Positions 37,615-47,400 of a stretch of DNA of 64,000 nucleotides are shown here, in pieces (within the stretch, counting starts at the first letter, position 1; every line of letters starts with the position of its first letter). The position numbers and the translations under genes are program-made. Source of the DNA: Stutzerimonas kirkiae (lineage in GTDB: Bacteria > Pseudomonadota > Gammaproteobacteria > Pseudomonadales > Pseudomonadaceae); contig NZ_QJUO01000011.1 in the NCBI RefSeq assembly GCF_004327335.1, positions 1-64,000 of the forward strand, read 5' to 3'. The notes beneath the pieces are model-generated. The model did no database searches, was not told the DNA's origin, and saw only the letters and a list, made by a program, of their open reading frames with translations.

Positions 37615-37936
37615 AGGAAGATGATCCCGAGATCATGCTCTACGATCCAGAAGCCAGCCAGACACACTATTGCCAATCCGCTCGCAAGGCACCGTACCCC
37701 GACGCCAGTGCACACATTTATGAAGGCGCAAAGGCGGGCGCGCATATGATCGCCACCTGCATCCCGGAAAATCTGTCCATAAGGTCACGAATGGTCCGAA
37801 CGGTCACCTTGCAGACTGCGCTACACTCCCTCGCCAACGGATCGCAAGCTGCGAAACAGAGCCTGCCCGGCACCATTCAGGATGAGCCAGGTCAAAACCG
37901 GCAGGCGTGAACCGTCCCCTGAAGCGAGAACCAATA

Positions 37937-39226
37937 ATGAAAACAAAAATGAAAAATGCATGCTTGAAAACCACACTGGCCATGACTGCCGGCGTACTGG
38001 GCGGCCAGGCCCTGGCCGCTGGCTACGCGCTCAACGAACAGAGTATCAGCGGCATGGGAACATCCTTTGCCGGTCGTTCATCGGCGGCGGACGATGCCAG
38101 CACCCTGTTCGGCAACCCGGCCGGCATGGCTCGCCTGCAACGCGAGGAAGCCAGCTTCGGCATCGCCGCCATCCATGCCCGCACCGACATCAGCCATACC
38201 AGCAGCCCGTCCCATGTCAGTGGCAGCAACGATGGCGACATGGTGCCGTTCACCGCAGTGCCCATGGGCTACTACGTCAAGCCGCTGGATGAGAAATGGG
38301 CCGTTGGCGTCGGCATCTATGTCCCCTTCGGCATGATCAGCGACTATGAAAACGGCTTCGAGGGGCGTTACTTCGGGGACTACAGCGAAGTGCGCGTGAT
38401 CACCGTGCAACCCACTGTCAGCTACCGCTTCAACGAGCGGCTGTCGATCGGCTTCGGGCCGACCATCAACCGTATCGACGGGCAATTGGAAAGCGCATCG
38501 CTCAACTCCTTCACACCCGGCACCAACGATGGCCGCGTGAAGGTCAAGGGCGATGACACCGCGCTGGGCTTCAACGTCGGCGTGCTCTACGAATTCTCCC
38601 CGCATACCCGCGCCGGCATCACCTACCACTCCAAGGTCAAGTACAAGCTGGAAGGCGATACCAGGCTGTCCGGTGGAACCTTCGCGCTGCTGGGGGCGGA
38701 TAGAAAATACGACGCCTCGCTGAAACTGCAGACGCCCGAGTCGGTGGACTTCTCCGTGACCCACGCGCTGGACGACCAGTGGACGCTCTATGCCGGCGCC
38801 ACCTGGACCCGCTGGAGCCGCTTCGAGGCACTGGTCATCGAGAACGCGGGCCTGCCACTGGCGCTGCAGGGCTCGGCCCTGGACCCCGTCGTCGAAGACC
38901 AGCACTGGCACGACACCTGGGCCTACGCCGTGGGCGCCGCCTACAAGCTCAGCCCGCAATGGACGCTGCGCAGCGGCGTAGCCTTCGACCAGAGCCCGAC
39001 CAACAACGTCGACCGCTCGCCGCGCATTCCCTCCGGCGACCGCACCGCGGTGAGCCTCGGCCTGGCCTGGAACCCCAGCGACGACGTGACCCTCGACTTC
39101 GCCTACAGCTACCTGTGGGAGGAAGACACCAAGCTCAACCGCAGCAGCCCCTCTCGCGGCGCCTACTCGGCCAGGTACGAGAACCGTGCCCACGGCTTCG
39201 GCGCGGGCCTGACCTACCGCTTCTGA
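37937..39226 (+). CDS. fadL: FadL-family outer-membrane long-chain fatty acid transporter
   Basis: 429 residues from ATG 37937. Signal peptide about 1-27 (ending QALAAG). FadL hatch and barrel landmarks: YALNEQSISGMGTSFAGRSS, FGNPAGMARL, VSYRFNERLSIGFGP, RAGITYHSKVKYKL and C-terminal GLTYRF. Passive uptake of hydrophobic substrates. An in-frame ATG at 37907 precedes sequence unlike a signal peptide. Substrate inferred from the family only. Confidence 0.94.
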   Translation: MKTKMKNACLKTTLAMTAGVLGGQALAAGYALNEQSISGMGTSFAGRSSAADDASTLFGNPAGMARLQREEASFGIAAIHARTDISHTSSPSHVSGSNDGDMVPFTAVPMGYYVKPLDEKWAVGVGIYVPFGMISDYENGFEGRYFGDYSEVRVITVQPTVSYRFNERLSIGFGPTINRIDGQLESASLNSFTPGTNDGRVKVKGDDTALGFNVGVLYEFSPHTRAGITYHSKVKYKLEGDTRLSGGTFALLGADRKYDASLKLQTPESVDFSVTHALDDQWTLYAGATWTRWSRFEALVIENAGLPLALQGSALDPVVEDQHWHDTWAYAVGAAYKLSPQWTLRSGVAFDQSPTNNVDRSPRIPSGDRTAVSLGLAWNPSDDVTLDFAYSYLWEEDTKLNRSSPSRGAYSARYENRAHGFGAGLTYRF

Positions 39227-39237
39227 CCCGCAAGGCC

Positions 39238-39263
39238 AAAGGCCGGGAGCATTCCCGGCCTTT
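39238..39263 (+). terminator. Rho-independent terminator of fadL
   Basis: AAAGGCCGGGA and TCCCGGCCTTT around a 4-base loop, 12 bp after the fadL stop. Confidence 0.85.
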
Positions 39264-39316
39264 CATCCGGCAACCGGCTCGAAGAAGGGCCGGCAAGCGA
39301 TGCGCGATCACCCTCG

Positions 39317-39331
39317 GTGCGCACGGCGCAC
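39317..39331. repeat. GTGCGCACGGCGCAC-type intergenic palindrome
   Basis: Exact GTGCGCACGGCGCAC core, followed by GCTTCCAGCTTCCGGCTGCG, which also follows the copy at 19765. It is therefore a longer repeat of about 60 bp shared between 19764-19830 and 39316-39365. Confidence 0.8.
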
Positions 39332-39385
39332 GTGGACTTGGCTTCCAGCTTCCGGCTGCGCCTACCCGACACAACCCTTGAGCGA

Positions 39386-40327
39386 TCAGATCCAGCCCCC
39401 CCATTGCAGGATGAACAACCCCAGGTTGGTATTGACCACCGCCATCAGCGTCGTGATGGCGATGACCGCGGCCGCCAACTGATGGTTCGAACCGACAGCC
39501 TTGGCCATGACGAAACTGGCCGCCGCGGTAGGGCAAGCGAAATACAGGAAGAGAATACCCAGCTCGGCTCCACGGAAACCGAGCCACCAGGCCACCAGCG
39601 TCAACGGCAATGGCAGGCCGAACATTTTCAGCAGGCTGCAACTCAGCGCGACCCGGCCACTGTCACGCAGCCCCCTCAGGGAGAGCGTGGCGCCGATGCA
39701 GATCAACGCCAGCGGCAGCGTCATCTGCGCGAAATAGTCGCCCGACTCGAGCAGCCACTCGGGCAGCGGGATCCGCCAATAGGCGAACGGAATGGCCAGC
39801 ACGATGCCGATGATCAACGGATTGCGGACGATACTGCGCAGGATGCTGCGCACGTCGGAACTGGCGGCAGGGCTGTACAGCGCCAGTATCACCGACGCGA
39901 GCACGTTGTAGCAGAGGATCGCCACGCCTGCGAGCACACTGCCCAGGGAAAGCCCGATCTCGCCATAAAGACTGGCCGCCAGCGCCAGCCCGATGATGCC
40001 GTTGTTGCCACGAAAGGCGCCCTGCACATAGACGCCACGATCGGCCCGGGGGCAGCGCCACAGCGCCCAGCCCCACGCCAGCAGAAAACTCGCCACGCTG
40101 GCCAGGCAGAAATAGCCGAGCAACGCGGGCGCCAGCGCCATCGACAGATCGGCACGCAGAATGGAAAGAAACAACAGTGTCGGCATGGTGCCACGAAAGA
40201 CCAGGCTCGATGCCGTACTGACGAAAGCCGTATCGATCCACTCCAGACGCCGCAGCAACAGCCCGAGGAACATCATGGCGAACACCGGAGCCGTGACGCC
40301 CAGGGTCTGGATAAAGAGATCGAACAT
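39386..40327 (-). CDS. AEC-family (auxin efflux carrier-like) membrane transporter
   Basis: 313 residues with about ten transmembrane segments in two halves. Landmarks are APVFAMMFLGLLLRRLEWID, FRGNNGIIGLALAASLYGE and CPTAAASFVMAKAVGSNHQL. AEC transporters move small dicarboxylates or similar anions; the substrate cannot be assigned. An NlpC/P60 gene lies 16 bp upstream on the same strand. Confidence 0.9.
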   Translation of the reverse strand: MFDLFIQTLGVTAPVFAMMFLGLLLRRLEWIDTAFVSTASSLVFRGTMPTLLFLSILRADLSMALAPALLGYFCLASVASFLLAWGWALWRCPRADRGVYVQGAFRGNNGIIGLALAASLYGEIGLSLGSVLAGVAILCYNVLASVILALYSPAASSDVRSILRSIVRNPLIIGIVLAIPFAYWRIPLPEWLLESGDYFAQMTLPLALICIGATLSLRGLRDSGRVALSCSLLKMFGLPLPLTLVAWWLGFRGAELGILFLYFACPTAAASFVMAKAVGSNHQLAAAVIAITTLMAVVNTNLGLFILQWGGWI

Positions 40328-40343
40328 GGGAAATCACGGGCCC

Positions 40344-40877
40344 TTACGGGTTACTGGCCAGGCTCTCCGCACCAAGCACCCGCTTGGCTGCTATATAGCT
40401 CTTGTGCCAGTAATTGTTGGACAGGCTATCCAGGCGCACCGTGCCGCCGCTCGACGGCGCGTGTACGAAACGGCCATCACCGACGTAGATACCGGCGTGG
40501 CTGACCCGCCGTCCGCCATTGGTCGCGAAGAACAGCAGATCGCCGCTGCGCAGGGCATCGCGCCCTACCCTGGCGCCGCTCGCGCCCATCATCTCCTGGG
40601 TCGTACGCGGCAACACCACGCCGGCGGCGCCACGATAGACGTAGCCGATCAGCCCACTGCAATCGAAACCGCTCTCGGGTGTATTGCCACCCCAGCGATA
40701 AGGCGTACCCACCAGGCCCAGCGCACTGAACAGTACGTCCTCGGCCGTACCCGAGGCCGCCATCGGCGAAAATGCCACGACACGGGAGTGCTCATGAGAA
40801 ACCTGCGGGGGAGAGCCGGCACAGGCAACCAGCAACGCGCAGCAGGCAAGCAGTGAGATTCTGACCGGCATAGGCAT
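40344..40877 (-). CDS. NlpC/P60 (C40) family lipoprotein endopeptidase, copy 1
   Basis: 177 residues from ATG 40877. Lipoprotein signal with lipobox LVAC. NlpC/P60 domain: GTPYRWGGNTPESGFDCSGL with catalytic Cys, VSHAGIYVGDGRFVHAPSSG with catalytic His, and a third polar residue in HAPSSG. Cell-wall D-Glu/DAP endopeptidase family, periplasmic, probably outer-membrane anchored. Paralogue of the next gene. Confidence 0.92.
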   Translation of the reverse strand: MPMPVRISLLACCALLVACAGSPPQVSHEHSRVVAFSPMAASGTAEDVLFSALGLVGTPYRWGGNTPESGFDCSGLIGYVYRGAAGVVLPRTTQEMMGASGARVGRDALRSGDLLFFATNGGRRVSHAGIYVGDGRFVHAPSSGGTVRLDSLSNNYWHKSYIAAKRVLGAESLASNP

Positions 40878-41045
40878 TACAGAACGGCTCCCGACGGATG
40901 AGCGGTCACTGTGCATGGGCAACCGGCAAAAAACAAGGCTATGTCAGGGCCCCGCGAAGCTTTCCGGGAGCACCGCCACCCGCGGCCAAGGCACCCTTTA
41001 CGGAAGCGACAAACTCGGGCGACACCATCGGTGCGGGGCTATCCA

Positions 41046-41675
41046 TCAATGATGGGAAGTTGCGCCATCCACGGAAGCGAGAGCCAGGACACGCTTGGCT
41101 TTCATATAGCTGGCACGCCAGTACTTGTCATCCAGGCTGTCCACGCGCACACCGCCGCTGCGGCTGCTCGAGGAGTGGATGAACTGGTCATCGCCAATAT
41201 AGATGCCGGCATGGGTGACACGGCCACGCCCACGGTCATTGAAGAACAGCACATCCCCCGGTTCGAGCTCGGAGCGTTTTACCAGCGGGGCATCCAGGTC
41301 GATCATTTCACGCGTCGAACGGGGCAGCTCTATGCCTGCCTCCTCGCGAAACAGAAAGCCGACGAAGCCGCTGCAATCGAAGCCGGTCCTGATCGAGCTG
41401 CCACCATAGCGATAAGGCGTTCCCACAAGCTTGAAACCGCTCTCGAGGATGCTGTCGGCCAGCACGGGCATTTCATAGCCCTGCTCGGCGGAGAAGTCAT
41501 GCGCCGGCTCTGCCTGCTGCGCCACTGCCGATGGTTCATCAGGCAATTGCAGTACCAGCGGCTGCAGGCGCGGCTGCGGCGGCTGTACCAATTCAGGCTG
41601 CTGCGGCTGTGCAGCACAGGCTGCCAGAAGGGCTGTCAGTGCGAAGGGCACGAGGGGTGCGAAGCGTTGGCGCAT
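41046..41675 (-). CDS. NlpC/P60 (C40) family lipoprotein endopeptidase, copy 2
   Basis: 209 residues from ATG 41675. Lipobox LLAAC, then a Gln/Pro-rich linker (about 25-65) absent from copy 1. Catalytic domain with YRYGGSSIRTGFDCSGFVGF and THAGIYIGDDQFIHSSSSRS. The C-terminus YWRASYMKAKRVLA parallels copy 1 (YWHKSYIAAKRVLG), so the pair arose by duplication. They are 168 bp apart on the same strand. Confidence 0.92.
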   Translation of the reverse strand: MRQRFAPLVPFALTALLAACAAQPQQPELVQPPQPRLQPLVLQLPDEPSAVAQQAEPAHDFSAEQGYEMPVLADSILESGFKLVGTPYRYGGSSIRTGFDCSGFVGFLFREEAGIELPRSTREMIDLDAPLVKRSELEPGDVLFFNDRGRGRVTHAGIYIGDDQFIHSSSSRSGGVRVDSLDDKYWRASYMKAKRVLALASVDGATSHH

Positions 41676-41882
41676 GGGCACGACCGTGTCAGGGTAAATG
41701 AACGAAGGCGAAACTATGCCCTTTATTAGCGCGATGAGCAAATTTTATCACCGCGAATGTGACGAATTGCCCGGAGAGAAACGTCTGGCCGGCAAACGCA
41801 AGACCCGCAACGGTTTCCCTGATAACCATGAAGCTTTATTAACTGGCGTCCAGCGCCCTCTTGAACTCTACTGCCCTGGAAA

Positions 41883-41955
41883 CCTGTTCACGATCTCGCG
41901 AGCCAGGGTCTGTTTTTAACGCAGCAGGGCCGACGCACAACAGATCGTGAACAGG
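41883..41955. repeat. 14-bp perfect inverted repeat upstream of the DUF454 gene
   Basis: CCTGTTCACGATCT (41883-41896) and AGATCGTGAACAGG (41942-41955) frame a 45-bp centre containing CTGTTTTTAACGCAGCAG. Likely another small interspersed palindromic element. Confidence 0.7.
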
Positions 41956-42020
41956 CTCCGAGAAGATGCGTTGCACTTCCGCCATACACATCAGCCTTCG
42001 CCCGCCGCAGCAGTCTTGCC

Positions 42021-42449
42021 ATGCATTCATATAGAAAATCCCCCGCAACCGGCCTCAGACGGCTGGCACTCGTATTCCTGGCCTATCTCAGCCTGGGCTG
42101 CGCCATTCTGGGCCTTTTCATTCCCGGGCTGCCAAGCACGGAGTTCGTCCTGCTCAGCGCCTGGGCCGCGGCCCGCAGCTCGCCGCGCCTGAGCAACTGG
42201 CTGGAAAGGCACAGGGTCTTCGGCCCACTGCTGCGCAACTGGCGCAACGGCGGTGTCATCACACGCAAAAGCAAGGCATTCGCCAGCTTCGGCATGCTCG
42301 CCTGCCTGGCCCTGCTGGCATGGCACAGCCCGCCATTCTGGCTGACGCTTCTCGCCGCCAGCGGGATGGTCATCGGCGCCGCATGGATCTGGTCGCGTCC
42401 TGAACGGCCGGGCGGCACGGAGCAGTTGCCCGCCCTGGGCGACAAGTAA
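42021..42449 (+). CDS. YbaN/DUF454 family inner-membrane protein
   Basis: 142 residues, three hydrophobic segments. DUF454 signature: LGCAILGLFIPGLPSTEFVL, SPRLSNWLERHRVFGPLLRN and ITRKSKAFASFGMLA. Function unknown. A degenerate family A repeat follows its stop. Confidence 0.9.
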   Translation: MHSYRKSPATGLRRLALVFLAYLSLGCAILGLFIPGLPSTEFVLLSAWAAARSSPRLSNWLERHRVFGPLLRNWRNGGVITRKSKAFASFGMLACLALLAWHSPPFWLTLLAASGMVIGAAWIWSRPERPGGTEQLPALGDK

Positions 42450-42469
42450 GCGCCTCGGGACTTGCGCTC

Positions 42470-42600
42470 GGCAAAAGCGCTGGAAGCCTGAACACTGGAC
42501 GAAAAGCCTGGCCCTCATCCTGCTTTCCCAGCGCGCTCTTCCCGGCTATTCGCACGCGTGGCGCGACCGCCCTCCCGCAGCCCCGGCAGACAGGGCCGCG
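42470..42600. repeat. Family A long-hairpin element, copy 4 (degenerate)
   Basis: AAAAGCGCTGGAAGCCTG, then ACTGGACGAAAAGCCTGG, then CCCAGCGCGCTCTT and GTGGCGCGACCGCCC, which align in order with copies 1 and 3. The stems are eroded. Confidence 0.6.
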
Positions 42601-42613
42601 CCATGCGGGAGCC

Positions 42614-42642
42614 TTCGTTAAGCATTCTTAATAATGCTTAAC
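42614..42642. promoter_or_regulatory. Palindrome upstream of the TadG-like/LEPR operon
   Basis: GTTAAGCATT (42617-42626), CTTAAT, AATGCTTAAC (42633-42642): perfect 10-bp arms 86 bp before the first gene. The left part, TTCGTTAAGCATTCTTAA (42614-42631), is repeated exactly at 60234-60251. Candidate operator. Confidence 0.55.
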
Positions 42643-42727
42643 TTGCCGATATTGGGAAGTATTCTTATTTTGCCAACCCACCCGTCCACTCGACGAACGG
42701 CTGCTGGCCCAGGAAAAGAATACCCTC

Positions 42728-44437
42728 ATGAAGCACCACGCCCTATTTCGCCACTGGCTGCAGCGGCTAATGGCCGCCGCAGGGAATCGCGCCTGGCCGA
42801 CGGCCATGGTCGCCACGACAGGCCTGGCGCATGAAGGCCCGAACAACCCCCAGGCCTCTCCAGGCACCACGCACCATCCTCGCAACCCGTTCAGCGGCTT
42901 CATGCGCAAGCAGGATGGAGGTATCGCTCCGTTCATGGTCCTGGCACTGGGCGGTGCCCTGCTGTCGACAGCCTACTCGCTCGAAACCAGCCGTATGACC
43001 AATGATGCGGCCCAGGTAAAGCGAGCCACCGATGTGGCGGCCATGGCGGTGGGCAAGGCGCACCTGATGGACGGCGAACGTTCGCTGGAGGCACTGGCAC
43101 CTCTGGCCTACAACTATGTAAAGAATAACCTGGGCATGGACAGCAGCCTTGCCGAGCGGATTGCCCAGGACAACGTATCCCTGAGCAGGGAAACCGACGA
43201 GGAAGGCCACACCCGCTACACCGTGATGGCAAGCTTCCAGGCCGAGGCGCCGATGCTGGGTGCCGCCAGCGAAGAAATCCAGGTGTCCTCCACCTCGGAG
43301 GTGGTCGCCAAATCGACCGAAATCGCCATCGTGCTTCCCAACAGCCTGACCGAAGGCGATGCCGAGCTGGCCGCCCTGCGCCGCCTGTTCAAAGGCTTCG
43401 CCAACCGCCTGCTCGAAGGCGACGAAAGTGACGAACGGCGCATCTGGATTTCCCTGATCCCTTTCAGCCAGACAGTGAATGTCTACGACACCGAAGATCC
43501 GAACCGCATCCGCCGCTGGGCCACCAGCACGGCCATCCGCCCGGTGGAGCTGACCACACTGTTCCGCACCGGGATACGGGACCTCAGCGACCGCCGCATG
43601 CCCGACCCCATGACCGAGCGCCTGTGCCTGAACCGTGGCCTGCGGCTCGGCGAAAACTACTTCTGGGACCAACCACCCGCAGGCCAGTTCACACGGGTCT
43701 ACTACCGCCACGACCTGCCCGAAAACCACCCATCCGAACCCAGTATCAGTTGGACCGGCCCCAACCCGACCTTCGGCCAGGCCAGCGGCACCAACGACAT
43801 CCGCTACATCATCGGCGACGTGGGATGTCCCAGGGCGCCCCTGCTGCCCCTGACGAACGACCTGGAAAAGATCGAAGAGCGCCTGGACGAAATGCGCACC
43901 GGCTTCAACACGAACTACGCCATCGCCATGGGTTGGGCCGCCCATGCCCTGTCCCCAAACATGCGCGGCAGCAATGGCTGGGGCGATAGCGAACTGCCAC
44001 TCGACTTCGCCACGGAAGACAACACCGACAACGTCAAGATCATGGTCATGCTGGCCAACACCACCGGCAACTGGTTCGACACCGACGCCTACAACTCCGC
44101 CCAGGTCGGCTCCGCCATCGATGGCCAGTCGACTGGCACCGGCCAGGGTGATACGGAAGCGGCCTCTCGACGCTTCCAGAGTCTCTGCAACAGCTTCCAG
44201 CAGAGGAAGCTGAAATTCCACTTCATCGGGGTCCGTCCGGGGGACCCGTCAGAATTCGGCCGAGTGCTGTTCGACAGCGTGGCGGGAACGCCTCTGCGCA
44301 TCTGTGCCCAGGGCACGGGCAGCATGACCTTCGCCAACGCTACCAGCTTCCGTGAAGGCGAGGACCAGATCGACAGCCTCCTCACCGACATCACCGACAA
44401 GATCAAACACGAATATTACGTCCGCCTGGTCGAGTGA
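42728..44437 (+). CDS. TadE/TadG-like pseudopilin-type protein
   Basis: 569 residues. The N-terminus has a Tad-type membrane anchor (FMRKQDGGIAPFMVLALGGA, about 59-78, then LLSTAYSLETSRMTNDAAQV and KRATDVAAMAVGKA) typical of TadG, followed by a large extracytoplasmic domain (STEIAIVLPNSL, RIWISLIPFSQTVNV, VKIMVMLANTTGNWF) that resembles the von Willebrand-like part of long TadG proteins. No other tad pilus genes are in the window. ATG 42728 is used, but an in-frame ATG at codon 59 would put the anchor at the N-terminus as in TadG. It is followed 38 bp later by the 3,196-residue gene, so it is the likely first gene of the secretion operon. Confidence 0.78.
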   Translation: MKHHALFRHWLQRLMAAAGNRAWPTAMVATTGLAHEGPNNPQASPGTTHHPRNPFSGFMRKQDGGIAPFMVLALGGALLSTAYSLETSRMTNDAAQVKRATDVAAMAVGKAHLMDGERSLEALAPLAYNYVKNNLGMDSSLAERIAQDNVSLSRETDEEGHTRYTVMASFQAEAPMLGAASEEIQVSSTSEVVAKSTEIAIVLPNSLTEGDAELAALRRLFKGFANRLLEGDESDERRIWISLIPFSQTVNVYDTEDPNRIRRWATSTAIRPVELTTLFRTGIRDLSDRRMPDPMTERLCLNRGLRLGENYFWDQPPAGQFTRVYYRHDLPENHPSEPSISWTGPNPTFGQASGTNDIRYIIGDVGCPRAPLLPLTNDLEKIEERLDEMRTGFNTNYAIAMGWAAHALSPNMRGSNGWGDSELPLDFATEDNTDNVKIMVMLANTTGNWFDTDAYNSAQVGSAIDGQSTGTGQGDTEAASRRFQSLCNSFQQRKLKFHFIGVRPGDPSEFGRVLFDSVAGTPLRICAQGTGSMTFANATSFREGEDQIDSLLTDITDKIKHEYYVRLVE

Positions 44438-44475
44438 CCGCAGGCCGTTTCCGTATCCTCCGACAGGACTTCGAC

Positions 44476-47400
44476 ATGACCACCATCCCGAACGCCCGCA
44501 AACGCACGAAACGCACCAGCCTGGCACTGGCCCTGGAGCCGCGCATCCTGCTCGATGCTGCCGCAGTGTCCACTGCTGCCGATGTGGCGGCACAGGTGGG
44601 CGCCACCGAGACGACACCCGGAGTCGAAGCGACCCCGACCAACAGCACCGTCACCGTTACCGACAGCACCGATGCATTTCCGGTGGAGATCGATCTTTTC
44701 CAGGCGGTCGATATCACCCTCGATAACGGCGGGGAACTGATCCAGGAACTGGTCATCACGGTGAACAGCAGCGGCGCCAACCAGGCACTGGTGGTCGACG
44801 GCCAGCAACTCACGCTGGACATCGGGGCCACCGGGTTCACCGATGCAAACGGCTACGGCTACACGGTCAGCGTCGGTGCCTCCACGACCACCATCACCCT
44901 CAACTTCGAGGCGGACGAGGGCATTGACGCAGCAGCGGCGACACAACTGATCGATGACCTGAAATACCAAGTACTGGACAAATCACTTGAAAGCGGGACC
45001 GTCGAGGTGACCCTGTCCAGCCTTGAAGACACCGGAGGCCAGAAAATCGCCCCGGAAGCTTCCGCCACCATCAGCATCGACAACCAGATCAATGTCGCGC
45101 CGGTGCTGGAGAACGACGGCGGGCTGGAAGCCCGGGAAACCTTCACGCCCGATGAACTGGGTATCGGCAATGGCACCGAGGTGGCCTATTCCGCCGACGG
45201 CCAGTATGCCTACGTGGCCGGCAGCGGCGGCATCCAGGTGTTCGCCGTCGACGACGCGGGTGCCTTGAGCGCATTGCAGACGCTTACCCATACCGATTTG
45301 AGTGCCATCAGCAATATGGTGGTGAGCCCGGACGGTAAATCGCTTTACACGATTTCCAGCAGTGGCAGGCTGGTTCAGTTGAGCATCAACGACGGCGTAC
45401 TGAGCTATACCGCAACGATCACCTTGAACGAGGGCGCAAGCAGCGGCAGCGGCGGGTTGGCGATTTCGGATGATGGCACGCAGGTCTACGTGGACACCTC
45501 CAGCAACTACAACAGAGAGATCCATGTCTACAACCGCGATACCGAAACGGGCGCATTGAGCCAATTGCAGACACTGGATGCGCATCGCAACGGCGTCATC
45601 GCTACGTCCGGCGATTTCGTCTACGTCATGCACAGTGCTGCCGTGAGTTGGCAGTCTCATGAATTGAAGGTCTACCAGCGCGGCGATGATGGTCGATTGA
45701 CCCTGGTGGCCAGTACCACAACCAGTCAGACAGGGTCTGACGCCGTCGCCTATGCCATGGAAACGTCAGCCGACGGCCAATACCTGTACGTGGGAGATCC
45801 CTCCTCCGGCACCCTCTCCGTCTACCACTTGAGCGATGGCCAACTGACTCAGGTTGATTCGGCATCGCTCAGCGGCGTCCGCGATCTGGCATTGAACGCC
45901 GAGGGTGACCGGCTATATGCGACAACCTCCAGCGGCACGATCAATGTGTATACGGTTGTGGCCAATGGCTCGATCAGCCTGGTCAGTACCATCGCCGGCA
46001 ATACCAGCGGCAGCGACATCGCCGTCTCCATCAATGGTTCATTGTTAGTGGCAGGCGGCAACCTCACCCGCTACACCGATGTTCAGACCCTCAACCTTGG
46101 CGAGCCCACCGCGTTCGCCGACGGGCTGACGCTCAAGGACGGCAACTATGACGCGCTCGATGGCGGCACCGGCAACTACAAGGGTGCCAGCCTCACCGTC
46201 AGTGCCGACGTCGCGGGCGGAACCTTCGGCTTCGCCGTCGGCAACAATCTCGCCCTGTCCGGCAACTCCATCACCCTGAACAACGCGGCCATCGCCAGTT
46301 TCACCGTCGATACCGACGGCAGGCTGACCGTCGCCTTCACCGCCGACACCAGCAAGGCGGTCGCCAACCAGGTACTGCGCCAGCTCACCTATACCAGTGC
46401 CGCAGGCACCGTCGCGGGCAGTCTGGTCACGCTCACGCTACAAGGCAGCGACGGCGCGCTCGCCAGCAACAGCGTGACGCTGCTGCTGCGCGCCAACGAA
46501 GCGCCGCAGGTGAATTCCGCCGCTTCCACCGACGTGGGCAAGGCCACCAGCGAGACAGCCTATACCTATGTCCTGCCCGCCAATCTGTTCACGGATGCCG
46601 GCAACGACAAGCTGACCTGGGAAGTCACAGACCTGCCCGCAGGGCTGACCTTCGATGCGGCCACCCGCACCATTTCCGGCACGACCACCGAAACCGGCAC
46701 CTTCACGCTGACGGTCAAGGTGACGGATACCTCTGGCCTCAGCGCCGAGCGCGAAATGGATCTTGTGGTCGAACAGATCGCCAACCGTGCCCCCGAGGTC
46801 AGCGCGAACGCGCCTGGCACTCTGGAATCCATCGTCATCGGCACCGAGGGCTACGGCGTGACGCTGGACGCCGGCCTGTTCAGCGATGCCGACGCCATCT
46901 ATGACGACAGCACCCTGACCTGGAGCGTGAGCGGACTGCCAGCCGGCCTGAGCTTCGATCCCGCCACGCGCACCCTGAGCGGCACGCCGAGCACTGTGGG
47001 TGACTACAGCATCACCGTGACCGTGACCGACGAGCATGGCGCCAGTGCCGAACATACCCTGATGCTGCGGGTGATCAGCCAGGCTGAAGCGGATAACAGT
47101 GCACCGGTGTTGAGCACGGACGACATCAACCTGACCTATACCTCCGAGGGCGACCTCACTGGCTTCAATCAGAACGTCTACAGCCTGGAACTATCATCCG
47201 ATGACAGTACCCTACTGATCGTAGGCAATGACTCAGGCGGACACGCTGTGACGCCTGGCGGCAACAGCACGCTGTACGTCTACAGCCGCGACAGCGAAGG
47301 CAACCTGACACTGGTGCAGAAGTTCGTGCAAGGCACGAGCAATGACGGCGACGACAGTAACGGCATCGAAATCGACGGTCTGGACAGCGCCTCCTCGGCG

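Larger units (their letters stand above)
37016..37936. other. Repeat-rich intergenic region between rnd and fadL
   Basis: About 920 bp containing a GGCTGGA heptamer array (37165-37192), a family B palindrome (37507-37614) and the fadL promoter region. A stop-bounded open stretch at 37336-37458 (ending MEEAVSALLDHW) has codon-like composition but no start and no family I recognise; it may be a gene remnant. No intact gene is evident. Confidence 0.6.
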
